From NCBI GenBank assembly GCA_965249785.1, contig CBDFMU010000012.1, positions 62,001 through 126,000 of the forward strand: DNA of 64,000 nucleotides, written 5' to 3'. The notes below the pieces were generated by a model. The model saw nothing but the letters and a program-made list of their open reading frames with translations. It was not told where the DNA came from and ran no database searches. This document shows positions 8,625-15,964 of the stretch, in pieces; position 1 is the first letter of the stretch; the number at the start of each line of letters is the position of its first letter. The position numbers and the translations under genes were made by a program. This DNA comes from M3007 sp965249785. Lineage in GTDB: Bacteria; Bacteroidota; Bacteroidia; Chitinophagales; Saprospiraceae.

Positions 8625-9434
8625 ATGCTTTTTGAAAAAGACTACTCTCTTGAAACTCCTGAAATAAAGGCTGAACTGAAAAGGCACGAAGAAAGTAAAG
8701 AAAGAATAGTTTGCCCAGATGGGGAAATATTAGTTTTAGAAAGGTTTAGTCTTGCGAACAGACATTCACTTGATTATTATAAACATATAAGCCTATTTCC
8801 CAATCATAATTTAATGGATCCTAGTTTTGAAAATAGGTATCCATATAAGGTAAGTCTTTCTCGTTTTATAGAACTGGTAGAAAATGTTAGTACTCTTGAA
8901 AGAGATATATTGAACTTTATACGAGACGAAAGAGCATATTTTATTGTAGCATCGCTTTTGAAAAAATATAATTTTGGACATCATGGAATATATTTTTTCA
9001 GAGAATTTCCATTGGGGATATCATGTGCAGTGGATTTTTTAATAATTGGAAAAAGTTCTGATGGTTATAAACTGATTTTCGTTGAATTGGAAAACGTTTA
9101 TGGTAGAGTAACAAACGACAATGGTGATTTAGGCGAAATATTTAGAAAAGGCCTGAGTCAGATTGAAGATTGGAAATCATGGTTGGATTCAAATTATGGA
9201 AGCCTAAAAGAAGTTTTCTATAAACTAAAAGGAAAATATGAAGATTTGCCAAGAGAATTGATAGAATATGATAGTACTCGAATGAACTTTGTGGTAGTCG
9301 GGGGCAGAAGAAGTGATTTTAAAGATAAAACCTATACCAATAGGAGAAGATTGGAAAAAAATGGAATTAAATTACTGCACTATGATAATTTAATAGACTA
9401 TTCCTCTGATTTGCTTAACTCAGGAGCATATTAG
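8625..9434 (+). CDS. Shedu-like (DUF4263) PD-(D/E)XK nuclease candidate
   Basis: A 269-residue protein. Its central part resembles the Shedu/DUF4263 nuclease domain: an acidic residue at the end of a strand (VDFLIIG, Asp137), a second strand FVELENV (Glu154/Glu156), and then GLSQIEDWKSWL (Gln179, Trp183), the QxxxW-type helix typical of Shedu proteins. The usual lysine of the ExK motif is replaced by glutamate (ELE), so catalysis is uncertain. Shedu proteins (SduA) are single-gene anti-phage systems. The coding sequence is visibly AT-rich (AGA, ATA, TTA codons), unlike the GC-balanced genes on either side, which suggests transfer. It converges on the xisHI pair. The family call is by motif only. 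Confidence 0.65.
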   Translation: MLFEKDYSLETPEIKAELKRHEESKERIVCPDGEILVLERFSLANRHSLDYYKHISLFPNHNLMDPSFENRYPYKVSLSRFIELVENVSTLERDILNFIRDERAYFIVASLLKKYNFGHHGIYFFREFPLGISCAVDFLIIGKSSDGYKLIFVELENVYGRVTNDNGDLGEIFRKGLSQIEDWKSWLDSNYGSLKEVFYKLKGKYEDLPRELIEYDSTRMNFVVVGGRRSDFKDKTYTNRRRLEKNGIKLLHYDNLIDYSSDLLNSGAY

Positions 9435-9507
9435 AAGCATTAATATTTTTGGTAGAACTTTTCAACGTCATCCATTCCATTATTGGCATTTTTAAAAGAT
9501 CACTCCC

Positions 9508-9852
9508 TCACGCCACCGCAAACCCCGAAAATGCCCGCGCTTCCGGCGACACAAAACCCAGCACAATATCCTGCTTATCCACCCCGTGTTCCATAAGAAA
9601 ATCTACTGCTTCCCATTCTGTGTTATTGCATTGCATCCAGACTTTTCCATTAATGATGTCAAAGTGAAACATGGGCGCAAAAATATAGTGGCTGCTATTC
9701 CAGCCGATGGCCAAGAGTTGAAAACTATTGTTTTCACGGTCAATCAGGACACGGCGCTGAATTTTGGCATCTGGGGGATTGCCACCAGTTTCTGACTGAT
9801 AGAATTGTAGAAATGCAATAACAGCGTCTTGATATTTTTTTATTTTATCCAT
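9508..9852 (-). CDS. XisI family protein (fdxN element excision controlling factor)
   Basis: From the ATG at 9852 (MDKIKKYQDAVIAFLQFYQS) this is 114 residues and matches XisI throughout. Conserved stretches include RRVLIDRENNSFQLLAIGW, WMQCNNTEWEAVDFLMEHGV and DIVLGFVSPEARAFSGFAVA. Longer in-frame starts run into the neighbouring gene and are unlikely. XisI is always paired with XisH. In heterocyst-forming cyanobacteria the pair controls excision of the fdxN element, but homologues occur widely where no such element exists, and their role there is not settled. The start overlaps the xisH stop by 13 bp, so translation is coupled. Confidence 0.88.
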   Translation of the reverse strand: MDKIKKYQDAVIAFLQFYQSETGGNPPDAKIQRRVLIDRENNSFQLLAIGWNSSHYIFAPMFHFDIINGKVWMQCNNTEWEAVDFLMEHGVDKQDIVLGFVSPEARAFSGFAVA

Positions 9853-10253
9853 TGCACAACTGTATTTGATTGAGGATTGTAGACCAAAATTCTTGCTCCG
9901 ACCCGCTCTAACGAACGCTGAATGACCTTTTTCTGAAAAAAACGAAGCCACATTTGCTCAGGGATAGCCAGAAAAAGAATACGATCAGGTTCCTGTATTT
10001 CCAGTGCAGCACTATAATCGTTGAACTGTCCGACGGCTTTATGGAACTCATTGACCGTGGAAGGTCCGACGAAACTTTTAACTTCAATGGCGATCAACAA
10101 TTCATCCTTTTCAGCAGCAATCAATGGTTCTGCGCCAAAATCAATTTCATAGCCAACTTCCTCTACGTTAACACGATATGGGTCGTGGGTAATTTTCCAA
10201 CCATCTTTTTGCAGAGCCTCCCGAACGTTGTTGTGATAAAAGTCTTTTGCCAT
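9840..10253 (-). CDS. XisH family endonuclease-like protein
   Basis: A 137-residue XisH homologue: MAKDFYHNNVREALQKDGW, ITHDPYRV and AIPEQMWLRFFQKKVIQ are family signatures. It has a PD-(D/E)XK-like active-site pattern, with Asp38 in YEIDFGAEPLIAAEK and the E-x-K of IAIEVKSF (Glu57, Lys59), so it may cut DNA. XisI overlaps its end and is the expected partner. A minus-strand TATTTTTG element lies 32 bp upstream. No element with matching attachment sites is visible around it, so a role in site-specific excision is not supported here. A toxin-antitoxin or defence role is inference. Confidence 0.88.
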   Translation of the reverse strand: MAKDFYHNNVREALQKDGWKITHDPYRVNVEEVGYEIDFGAEPLIAAEKDELLIAIEVKSFVGPSTVNEFHKAVGQFNDYSAALEIQEPDRILFLAIPEQMWLRFFQKKVIQRSLERVGARILVYNPQSNTVVQWIK

Positions 10254-10284
10254 ACGCTGCGTCTTTTATTAGTTATTCGCCCTA

Positions 10285-10292
10285 CAAAAATA
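10285..10292 (-). promoter_or_regulatory. Bacteroidota -7 element for xisHI
   Basis: The minus strand reads TATTTTTG (TAnnTTTG), 32 bp upstream of the xisH ATG. No good -33 partner was found. Confidence 0.45.
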
Positions 10293-10457
10293 GGATATTA
10301 TCAAAGAACAGAGAGTAAAAATCGTTTTTATATAAGCCAGATAAACAAGCAATCCCTCGCAAGACTCTATTTTCATCATGTCTCATGCGCGAGCCTCCTG
10401 ACTCGCTCAATAAACTCCCTGCTCCATTATAAACTCATTTTATTCAAAAACTCGGAG

Positions 10458-11792
10458 TTAAGATAACCGCTCCAATGCCGCTTCCGGTTCCGGCACCCAA
10501 TGGCCGTTGCCGCCCGCGCGGGGATCGTTGAAAGAATCGGGCACTTGGTGGGCGTCGGTGAGTTTCTGCCAAGTGACGTGTTCAGTGCCGGGGTCGCGTT
10601 TTTCCATTGTAATGCAGGCCTCTACCGGACAGACGAGCGAACACAAGTTGCAACCCACGCAGTTTTCGTCAATGATTTCCGGGATGCGAACACCGGGTAC
10701 ATTCGACAGTGCAATGGCTTGGTGCGCACCGTCTTCGCAAGCGATGTAGCAGAGTTGGCAGCCGATGCACTTCTCTGGATTGATGTGGGCAACGACTTTG
10801 TGTTTTAGATTTAAGTCCTTCCATTCCAACACATTAGGCAAGGCTTTTCCAACAAAATCATAGATGGTTTGGAAGCCGCGCTCATCCATAAAGCGGCGCA
10901 ATCCAGTCTCCATTTCACGAACAATCCCAAAGCCGTAGTGCATCACTGAGGTACAAACTTGCACCGAAGTGGCCCCCAGCAGAATAAATTCCACCACATC
11001 GCGCCAGGTTTCGATGCCCCCGATGCCACTAATAGGCGTGCCAGCGATTTGGGGATGTTGGGCCAATTGCCGCACCATATTCAAGGCAATAGGTTTTACC
11101 GCCGGGCCGCAGTAGCCGCCATTGGTGCCTTGGCCATCTACTGCTGGAAAGGGCGCGAAGGTGTCCAGATCAATACCGATGATGCTTTTAATAGTATTTA
11201 TCAGGGAAATCGCGTTAGTGCCGCCCTGTACCGCCGCCAAACCGGGGTCTTCGATGTTGGAAATATTAGGCGTAAGTTTGGTAATAACCGGAATTTTGGC
11301 CGCCTCCATCACCCATTCCACGATGGTTTTCAATACCGAAGGCTCCTGCCCGACCGCCGACCCCATGCCGCGTTCGCACATCCCATGCGGACAGCCAAAG
11401 TTGAGTTCGATGCCGTCCGCACCAGCATTTTCCACGTCTTTAATGATCTGTTGCCACTCGTTGCGGGTCTCCACCATCAGCGAAGCGATCACGGCGTGAT
11501 TCGGGAAATGCTTCTTGACAATTTCTATTTCCCGCAGATTTTCGGATAAAGTACGGTCAGTTATTAGTTCAATATTAGTAAAACCCGACATTCGCGTGTC
11601 GCGGTAATTCAGTCCGCCGTAGCGGCTCGACACATTGATGACGGGCACACCGAGGGTTTTCCAGACGGCTCCGCCCCAACCGGCGTCGAAGGCTTTCATG
11701 ATCTGGTAGCCGGAATTGGTGGGCGGTGCGGAGGCCAGCCAAAATGGATTGGGTGCTTTGATGCCCGCGAAATTTATGGATAGGTCGGCCAT
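10458..11792 (-). CDS. preA: NAD-dependent dihydropyrimidine dehydrogenase, subunit PreA
   Basis: A 444-residue protein with an N-terminal FMN-binding dihydroorotate-dehydrogenase-like barrel (LASAPPTNSGYQIMKAF, ELNFGCPHGM, VITKLTPN, GIGGIETWRDVVEF). The C-terminal ferredoxin domain carries two 4Fe-4S motifs, CIGCQLCYIAC followed by EDGAH, and CVGCNLCSLVCPV. PreA works with PreT to reduce uracil and thymine to the 5,6-dihydro forms (or the reverse), the first step of reductive pyrimidine breakdown. preT lies just upstream on the same strand, and the nitrilase gene upstream of that fits the last step. The length and all clusters look intact. Confidence 0.95.
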   Translation of the reverse strand: MADLSINFAGIKAPNPFWLASAPPTNSGYQIMKAFDAGWGGAVWKTLGVPVINVSSRYGGLNYRDTRMSGFTNIELITDRTLSENLREIEIVKKHFPNHAVIASLMVETRNEWQQIIKDVENAGADGIELNFGCPHGMCERGMGSAVGQEPSVLKTIVEWVMEAAKIPVITKLTPNISNIEDPGLAAVQGGTNAISLINTIKSIIGIDLDTFAPFPAVDGQGTNGGYCGPAVKPIALNMVRQLAQHPQIAGTPISGIGGIETWRDVVEFILLGATSVQVCTSVMHYGFGIVREMETGLRRFMDERGFQTIYDFVGKALPNVLEWKDLNLKHKVVAHINPEKCIGCQLCYIACEDGAHQAIALSNVPGVRIPEIIDENCVGCNLCSLVCPVEACITMEKRDPGTEHVTWQKLTDAHQVPDSFNDPRAGGNGHWVPEPEAALERLS

Positions 11793-11797
11793 GAAAT

Positions 11798-11875
11798 AAG
11801 TTATGGGTTATGAGTTATAAGGTATGAGCGTGAGCAATCTACGTAAATAACTCATAACTTATGACTCATAACTTT
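11798..11875. repeat. GTTATGAG-word inverted repeat between preT and preA
   Basis: The left arm (about 11798-11825) and right arm (about 11845-11872) are both built from GTTATGAG-like words, in opposite orientations, so they can pair imperfectly. It fills nearly the whole 66-bp gap. Confidence 0.6.
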
Positions 11876-13192
11876 TTAAGTATTGATGAATTCCTCGAGC
11901 CGCATATTTTCCATCATATGCTCCATTCACAACTTCCGCACCGCCATTGATGGCGTCTCCGCCCGCGAAATACTGCGGGTTTCCGGTTTGGTAATTTTTA
12001 GGGTGGACGACGATCCGTTTGGAGGAGTCCAATTCCAACCCCTTGATTCCCTGCAACATAGCCGCCATCTTAGCTTGTCCCGTGGCTTTGATGACCATAT
12101 CACAATTGATGACAAATTCTGAATCAGGTATTTCTATTAATTGCCCGTCGAGTACTTGTGTTTTTACAAATAATACGCCAGTTGCTTGGTCAGTTCCTAT
12201 AATTTCTTTTGGACTGGCATTAAATAAACCTTTCACGCCAGCACTAACTGCTAAATCATATTCAAAGTAATAAGCACCCATCTCTGCTTTGGAACGGCGA
12301 TAGGCCAAATATACTTGTTCCGCGCCCATACGAGCCGCTTCGGAAGCAGCGTCCATTGCCGTATTCCCTCCGCCTAATACTATTACTGTCTTAGGCACTT
12401 CAATGTGATGTTTTTTAAAGCGCAAAGCATGTACAAATTCTACTGCGCCGATGACATTATCAAATTTTCGCCATTCAAACGCAGTGGTGCAGTAGGGCCG
12501 AGTCCAACGCCCAGGAAAATAGCACTATAATTTGCTTCTAAATTCCGCAGTTGCTCATCCGTTTCAATAGTAGTGCCGTAATGAATGGTAAAACCAAATT
12601 GATTTTGTAAATAGTCAATTTCATTCAAGGCTTCTTCATTGGTAATTTTATAGGGAGCCGTACCATGTACCGTCAATCCAGAAGGCTTATAATTAGTATC
12701 ATAAATATCTACTTCGTAACCTAATACGCATAATTCGCAAGCACATGAAATACCCGCTGGACCTGCTCCAACAATGGCCACTTTTTTACCATTTGCTGCG
12801 CCTTTTTTGTATAGTTGCTTATTGGATTTTATGACAGTATTAGTAGCAAAATTCTGCAAACGACCAATTTCAATCGGCTTGACGTGGGCGTGATTCAATA
12901 CACACGCCCCTTCGCACAAGACCTGCGTGGGACATACTTTACCGCAGGCATTGCCCATCCAGTTCATATCATAGATAGTTTCGGCGGCTCCATCGACATT
13001 GCCAGTATGTATTTGCTTGATAAACAAAGGAATATCTATATGCGTCGGGCAGGCGTGCATACAAGGAGCATCGTAACAGAACAAGCAGCGGGAACTCTCC
13101 GTAAAAGCTTCGGTCTGATTCATCAGTGGCTTTTTCTGCTTGAAATTCTGCTCAAATTCTAGTTCGGACTGCGGGCGGGAATATTCGGCCAT
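11859..13192 (-). pseudogene. preT: Dihydropyrimidine dehydrogenase subunit PreT, one-base frameshift
   Basis: Two adjacent reading frames make one PreT. The first (13192-12440) has the N-terminal Fe-S cysteines (CLFCYDAPCMHACP, CGKVCPTQVLCEGAC) and the FAD motif VAIVGAGPAGIS. The second (from about 12461 to 11859) has the NAD(P)H motif TVIVLGGGNTAMDAA and the C-terminal FAD region GGDAINGGAEVV. In the first frame the protein reads LRLNGENL and then hits a stop. Restoring one base next to 12461 gives GENLDNVIGAVEFVHALRFKKH, as in intact homologues. PreT passes electrons from NADH to PreA. As written the gene is broken; everything else in it looks conserved, so the deletion is recent or a sequencing error. 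Confidence 0.88.
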
Positions 13193-13223
13193 ATAATTAA
13201 TTGTTATTGGTTAATGGTGGGCG

Positions 13224-13385
13224 GTTTAAAAAAGTTTAAATGGTTTAGACGAGTTTAGAAAAATTAGGCAAGAGATTGGGCTCATAAAAAGTTTCTAGTA
13301 ATTGAATATAGCAGAGATGTCAGAATACTAAACATGACTCTTCTAAACCTTCTAAATCCTTCTACTAAACCCCTCTAAACCTTTC
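13224..13385. repeat. GTTTAGA-word repeats with inverted arms
   Basis: The left block (about 13224-13260) holds GTTTAAA/GTTTAGA words. The right block (about 13338-13382) holds the complementary TCTAAAC words. A 17-bp string at 13364-13380 recurs exactly at 24792-24808, across the stop codon of the VCBS protein. The interval lies between preT and the nitrilase gene. Confidence 0.65.
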
Positions 13386-13387
13386 CC

Positions 13388-14254
13388 TTATAATTCCACC
13401 AATTTTCCATAAGTCTCTGGTCGGCGATCCCTAAAAAATTGCCAGGTAGAACGTACTTCATCAATCATATCCAGATCAAAATCGGCGACTAGTAATTCAT
13501 CATTCTCTTCGGAAGCCTGCGCAAATATTTGTCCGCGCGGGTCTACGAAATAAGAAGAACCATAGAATTTGCCGAGATTCCAGGGCTTTTCCGTGCCGAC
13601 GCGATTAATACAACCCATAAAATAACCATTGGCAGCAGCATGGGCTGGTTGTTCCAATTTCCAGAGGTATTGCGACAATCCAGCCACTGTTGCAGAAGGG
13701 TTGTACACAATTTCTGCGCCATTCAATCCCAAACAACGCGCGCCATCCGGAAAATGGCGGTCGTAGCAAATATACACGCCGATTTTGGCATAGCGGGTCT
13801 CAAATACTGGATAGCCTAAATTGCCGGGTTTGAAGAAGTATTTTTCCCAAAATCCGGAGGTGTGCGGAATATGGTTTTTGCGATATTTACCCAAATAAGT
13901 ACCGTCGGCATCAATTACAGCGGCAGTATTATATAGTACGCCCGCCTGTTCTTTTTCATAGACGGGCACTATAATCACCATCTGGTACTTTTTGGCGTAT
14001 GCCTGCATCAGTTCCGTAGTAGGACCGGGAACTGATTCGGCAGTAACGTACCATTTAGAATCCTGACTCGGACAGAAATAGGGCGTATTAAAGATTTCCT
14101 GCAAGCATAATATCTGCACCCCTTGTTCACCGGCTGCTTCGATATAGGGCAGGTGTTTTTGCACCATCGCCTGGCAGATTTCGGGAATAGTGCCTTCGCC
14201 TTCCGTCATGGGGAGACTCATTTGAATCAAGCCGGATTTAATTATTCTGGACAT
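13388..14254 (-). CDS. Carbon-nitrogen hydrolase, beta-ureidopropionase-like
   Basis: Start taken at the ATG at 14254 (MSRIIKSGLIQMSL), giving 288 residues; the 74 in-frame residues upstream are not family-like. The nitrilase triad is visible as Glu in LCLQEIFNTP, Lys in GKYRKNHIPH and Cys in GVYICYDRHFPDG. GNLGYPVFET, YNPSATVAGLS and CINRVGTE match beta-ureidopropionases, which release beta-alanine, ammonia and CO2 from N-carbamoyl-beta-alanine. The preT/preA neighbours point to the same pathway. The alternative is N-carbamoylputrescine amidase, given agmatine deiminase next door; the YNPSAT and INRVGTE motifs favour the first. No dihydropyrimidinase is in the window. Confidence 0.85.
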   Translation of the reverse strand: MSRIIKSGLIQMSLPMTEGEGTIPEICQAMVQKHLPYIEAAGEQGVQILCLQEIFNTPYFCPSQDSKWYVTAESVPGPTTELMQAYAKKYQMVIIVPVYEKEQAGVLYNTAAVIDADGTYLGKYRKNHIPHTSGFWEKYFFKPGNLGYPVFETRYAKIGVYICYDRHFPDGARCLGLNGAEIVYNPSATVAGLSQYLWKLEQPAHAAANGYFMGCINRVGTEKPWNLGKFYGSSYFVDPRGQIFAQASEENDELLVADFDLDMIDEVRSTWQFFRDRRPETYGKLVEL

Positions 14255-14544
14255 TGGATGATTTTTATTGAGCTTGTTTAATGATTTTATTCCTGATTTC
14301 CATTTTTCAGGACAGAATCCCGAAAAAGTAAAGCAGGACAAGACTGTAATATATGGACGTTTTGCTGCTTCTATTGGTTTTACAGACGGACAGAATCTGA
14401 ATGGAGTTGCGGTACCCTGTTCGTTAAAGGGAATGTTAGGACGAAAAAATAATTTTTTCCCAACGTACCCAACCATTTCCCCCGCGCTTGCGTAACCCCA
14501 ACAGAACGGCGTATATCTGCCCCGAAGCCTTCTTCTTTGTTTAA

Positions 14545-15588
14545 TTAAACCTCCTCCAGCCTACTGACCACTCCTGCTGGGTATTGCATGGTCACACAGT
14601 GCAAGGAACCATGCTGGAGAATGAGTGACCGGCAATCAATACCTATTACGCTGCGGTCAGGAAACAGCTGTTGGATAATATGCAAGGCTTCCGCGTCTTG
14701 CGGCAAATGATAAGTGGGTACTAATACTGCACCATTGATAATCAGGAAGTTGGCATAGGTAGCAGGTAAACGATGGCCGTCGGGATCGTAGCAGGCATCA
14801 GGCCAGGGCAAAGGCACCAAATGGTAAGGAGCACCAGTAGCGTGGCGAAAAGTCTGCAACTCGGCTTCCATACGCTGGAGCGCGTCGAAATGTTCATCCG
14901 CCGGATCGGTACAACGGACGTAAGCGATGGTGGTAGGGTTGCAAAATCGGGCCAGCGTGTCAATGTGTGAGTCCGTATCGTCACCGGCCAGGTAGCCGTG
15001 GTGAAGCCACAATATCCGGTCGAGGCCAAAGAGGGATTGTAGTTCTTTCTCAAGTTGGGCTTTATTTAAATGCGGGTTGCGGTTGGGCGACAGCATACAC
15101 GCGGTTGTAGTGAGCAGCGTGCCTTGTCCGTCGCTCTCTATACCGCCCCCTTCCAAGACCAGGCCACCAGGCTGGATTGCTGCGTGGAGCAGTCCTATAT
15201 TATATAGGTGTCGTGTGATCAGGTTGTCTTTATCTGCCGGGAACTTCAGTCCCCAGCCATTGAATACAAAATCGAGAATGAGTATTTGATCTTCCTGTGC
15301 TACGCTGATGCCGCCGTGATCGCGCGCCCAGGTATCGTTGGAGTCGGCAACCGCGAAATGCAGGTGTTCCAGCCGGGCATTTTTCAACAGCGGACGCACC
15401 TCTTCTGGGTCTTGGCAAACGATCAGCACTGTCTGAAAGCGGCTAATGGTCTCGACTATTTCCACAAAACAGGGTAACACCTGCTCGAGGATGGGTTCCC
15501 AGTCGGTATTTCGATGCGGAAAAGTAAGCTGGACGGCACTCTGCGCTTCCCATTCGGCGGGAAGACGGCGGGTAAAAGGGTTGGGCAT
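14545..15588 (-). CDS. Agmatine deiminase family protein
   Basis: A 347-residue member of the peptidyl-arginine deiminase-like (PAD_porph) family. Landmarks are RLPAEWEAQSAVQLTFPH near the N-terminus, NDTWARDHGGISV, VLEGGGIESDGQGTLLTT, GDDTDSHIDTLARF and a C-terminal HGSLHCVTMQYPAG with the expected catalytic cysteine. The enzyme converts agmatine to N-carbamoylputrescine and ammonia. It is cytoplasmic, with no signal peptide. The nearby nitrilase could in principle do the next step. A TATTTTTG element lies 17 bp upstream of the ATG. Length is normal for the family. Confidence 0.92.
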   Translation of the reverse strand: MPNPFTRRLPAEWEAQSAVQLTFPHRNTDWEPILEQVLPCFVEIVETISRFQTVLIVCQDPEEVRPLLKNARLEHLHFAVADSNDTWARDHGGISVAQEDQILILDFVFNGWGLKFPADKDNLITRHLYNIGLLHAAIQPGGLVLEGGGIESDGQGTLLTTTACMLSPNRNPHLNKAQLEKELQSLFGLDRILWLHHGYLAGDDTDSHIDTLARFCNPTTIAYVRCTDPADEHFDALQRMEAELQTFRHATGAPYHLVPLPWPDACYDPDGHRLPATYANFLIINGAVLVPTYHLPQDAEALHIIQQLFPDRSVIGIDCRSLILQHGSLHCVTMQYPAGVVSRLEEV

Positions 15589-15605
15589 AACAGCAGATTG
15601 AAGTG

Positions 15606-15613
15606 CAAAAATA
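15606..15613 (-). promoter_or_regulatory. Bacteroidota -7 element for agmatine deiminase
   Basis: The minus strand reads TATTTTTG, an exact TAnnTTTG match, 17 bp upstream of the ATG at 15588. Confidence 0.5.
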
Positions 15614-15628
15614 GGCGATCAGGGAAAA

Positions 15629-15702
15629 AATTTTATTCGGAATTGGCAAACGAGGCTAATCAGTGAGAATGAGTGCCTCGTTTGCCTTTCCGTAATAAAA
15701 TT
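15629..15702. repeat. Large hairpin, 28-nt arms
   Basis: Arm 15629-15656 pairs with 15675-15702 over almost the whole length. The inner 11 bp (GGCAAACGAGGC side) and the outer 9 bp (AATTTTATT side) are perfect, with small offsets between them. The loop is 18 nt. It sits between two divergent promoters, so it is an operator, attenuator or repeat-element candidate rather than a gene-end terminator. Confidence 0.8.
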
Positions 15703-15739
15703 CTAAGTTCTTCCTAATGTAAAAAATTTGAAAAAAGGC

Positions 15740-15772
15740 TTTGTAGGTATTACCGATGAATTACTACCTTAG
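15740..15772 (+). promoter_or_regulatory. Candidate promoter of the susCD operon
   Basis: TTTG at 15740-15743 is followed after 21 bp by TACCTTAG at 15765-15772, one mismatch from TAnnTTTG. Transcription would start near 15780, leaving a leader of about 185 nt before the susC ATG. Confidence 0.45.
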
Positions 15773-15964
15773 CCCCTTCTAAGCGGACTAACCAAACGCT
15801 CTATTGTCAATTATTGCCTACCGTCCAGCCAAATTAAATCTTGCTTACTCCATTCCTTCTACCTGAGTTGCAAGACACTAATCCATGTACGCCCAAAAAC
15901 CCTTGAAGTTGGCTTTCACGCATTGTGAAATAGATTTTTTTCACTATACTAAACTCATTCTCGT

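Larger units (their letters stand above)
15589..15964. other. Divergent intergenic region before the SusC gene
   Basis: This 376-bp gap holds a minus-strand promoter element (15606-15613), a 28-bp-arm hairpin (15629-15702) and a plausible plus-strand promoter (15740-15772) for susC. I see no ORF worth calling. Confidence 0.6.

Noticed and set aside
9508..10253. An fdxN-type excisable element
   Set aside because: No nif genes, recombinase or flanking direct repeats were seen; only the XisHI pair is present.
13388..14254. N-carbamoylputrescine amidase as primary name for the nitrilase
   Set aside because: Adjacent agmatine deiminase suggests it, but YNPSATVAGLS and INRVGTE motifs and the preTA neighbours fit beta-ureidopropionase better.
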